Assembly (NCBI RefSeq): GCF_002288825.1
Contig: NZ_NSLI01000001.1
Location: 434,001 to 498,000, forward strand
Length of the DNA stretch: 64,000 bases
Source of the DNA: Sphingomonas lenta
GTDB lineage: Bacteria > Pseudomonadota > Alphaproteobacteria > Sphingomonadales > Sphingomonadaceae
Direction: 5' to 3'
A model generated the notes under the pieces. The model saw only the letters and a list, made by a program, of their open reading frames with translations, searched no databases and had not been told where the DNA came from. Numbering within the stretch: position 1 is the first letter of the stretch; every line of letters starts with the position of its first letter. Position numbers and translations under genes: made by a program. Positions 63,981 to 64,000 of this stretch are shown here, piece by piece.

Positions 63981-64000
63981 TCTGCCCTCCCCGGTCAGTC

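Overview
The window reads as a stretch of the main chromosome of a high-GC alphaproteobacterium, most probably a sphingomonad (Sphingomonas or a close relative). The evidence is gene order and content: recA and alaS followed by icd; the rpsB-tsf-pyrH-frr-uppS-cdsA-dxr-rseP-bamA-skp-fabZ run from which lpxD, lpxA and lpxB are missing, as expected in a group that replaces lipopolysaccharide with glycosphingolipids; a fused ispDF; and the alphaproteobacterial dusB-ntrBC-ntrYX-hfq-hflX block. No phage, insertion sequence, CRISPR array, toxin-antitoxin island or secretion cluster is visible. Coding density is very high, with many 4-nt or longer gene overlaps.

Layout. 0-9.5 kb: the end of lolC, lolD, glutathione peroxidase, an HdeD-like membrane protein, dnaE, an acyl-CoA ligase, a radical SAM protein and small genes. 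Palindromic repeats cluster here; one is read in frame inside dnaE and another sits on the lolC/lolD junction. 9.8-17 kb: moaB, a soluble lytic transglycosylase, a UDG-superfamily protein, ETF-ubiquinone oxidoreductase, a TPR protein and ispE. 17.1-29.6 kb: a sigma-54-type promoter followed by a strong terminator (candidate small RNA), a LexA box and recA, then a methyltransferase, GST, dicarboxylate-type symporter, M24 peptidase, alaS, a secreted protein, a CPA2 antiporter and icd. 29.9-31.6 kb: psd-pssA phospholipid synthesis. 31.7-43.7 kb: translation, nucleotide, isoprenoid and envelope-assembly genes, rpmE, a PilZ protein and tRNA-Ser(UGA). 43.9-52.2 kb: peptidoglycan enzymes, tmk-holB-metG-tatD and a metallo-hydrolase, an aspartic protease, then a dif-like Xer recombination site and mazG. 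52.2-61.3 kb, all on the minus strand: hflX, a tandem double-domain hfq, ntrX, ntrY, ntrC, ntrB, dusB. 61.4-64 kb: ispDF, a secreted protein, a CinA-type amidase and a RatA/Coq10-family protein.

How the parts join. Three MEP-pathway loci (dxr, ispE, ispDF) plus uppS feed undecaprenyl phosphate to wall synthesis, which the two transglycosylases and the D,D-carboxypeptidase then remodel. BamA, Skp, RseP and LolCD cover outer-membrane biogenesis. NtrBC/NtrYX with Hfq form a nitrogen/redox regulatory block, and the sigma-54-type promoter upstream of recA is a possible target of it.

The points most worth a second look are the dif-like site exactly where gene polarity flips, the internally duplicated Hfq, the palindromic element translated within dnaE, the candidate sigma-54 small RNA, and a foldable rpsB leader. 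Starts were chosen by inspection of Shine-Dalgarno spacing and family N-termini; no homology search was run.
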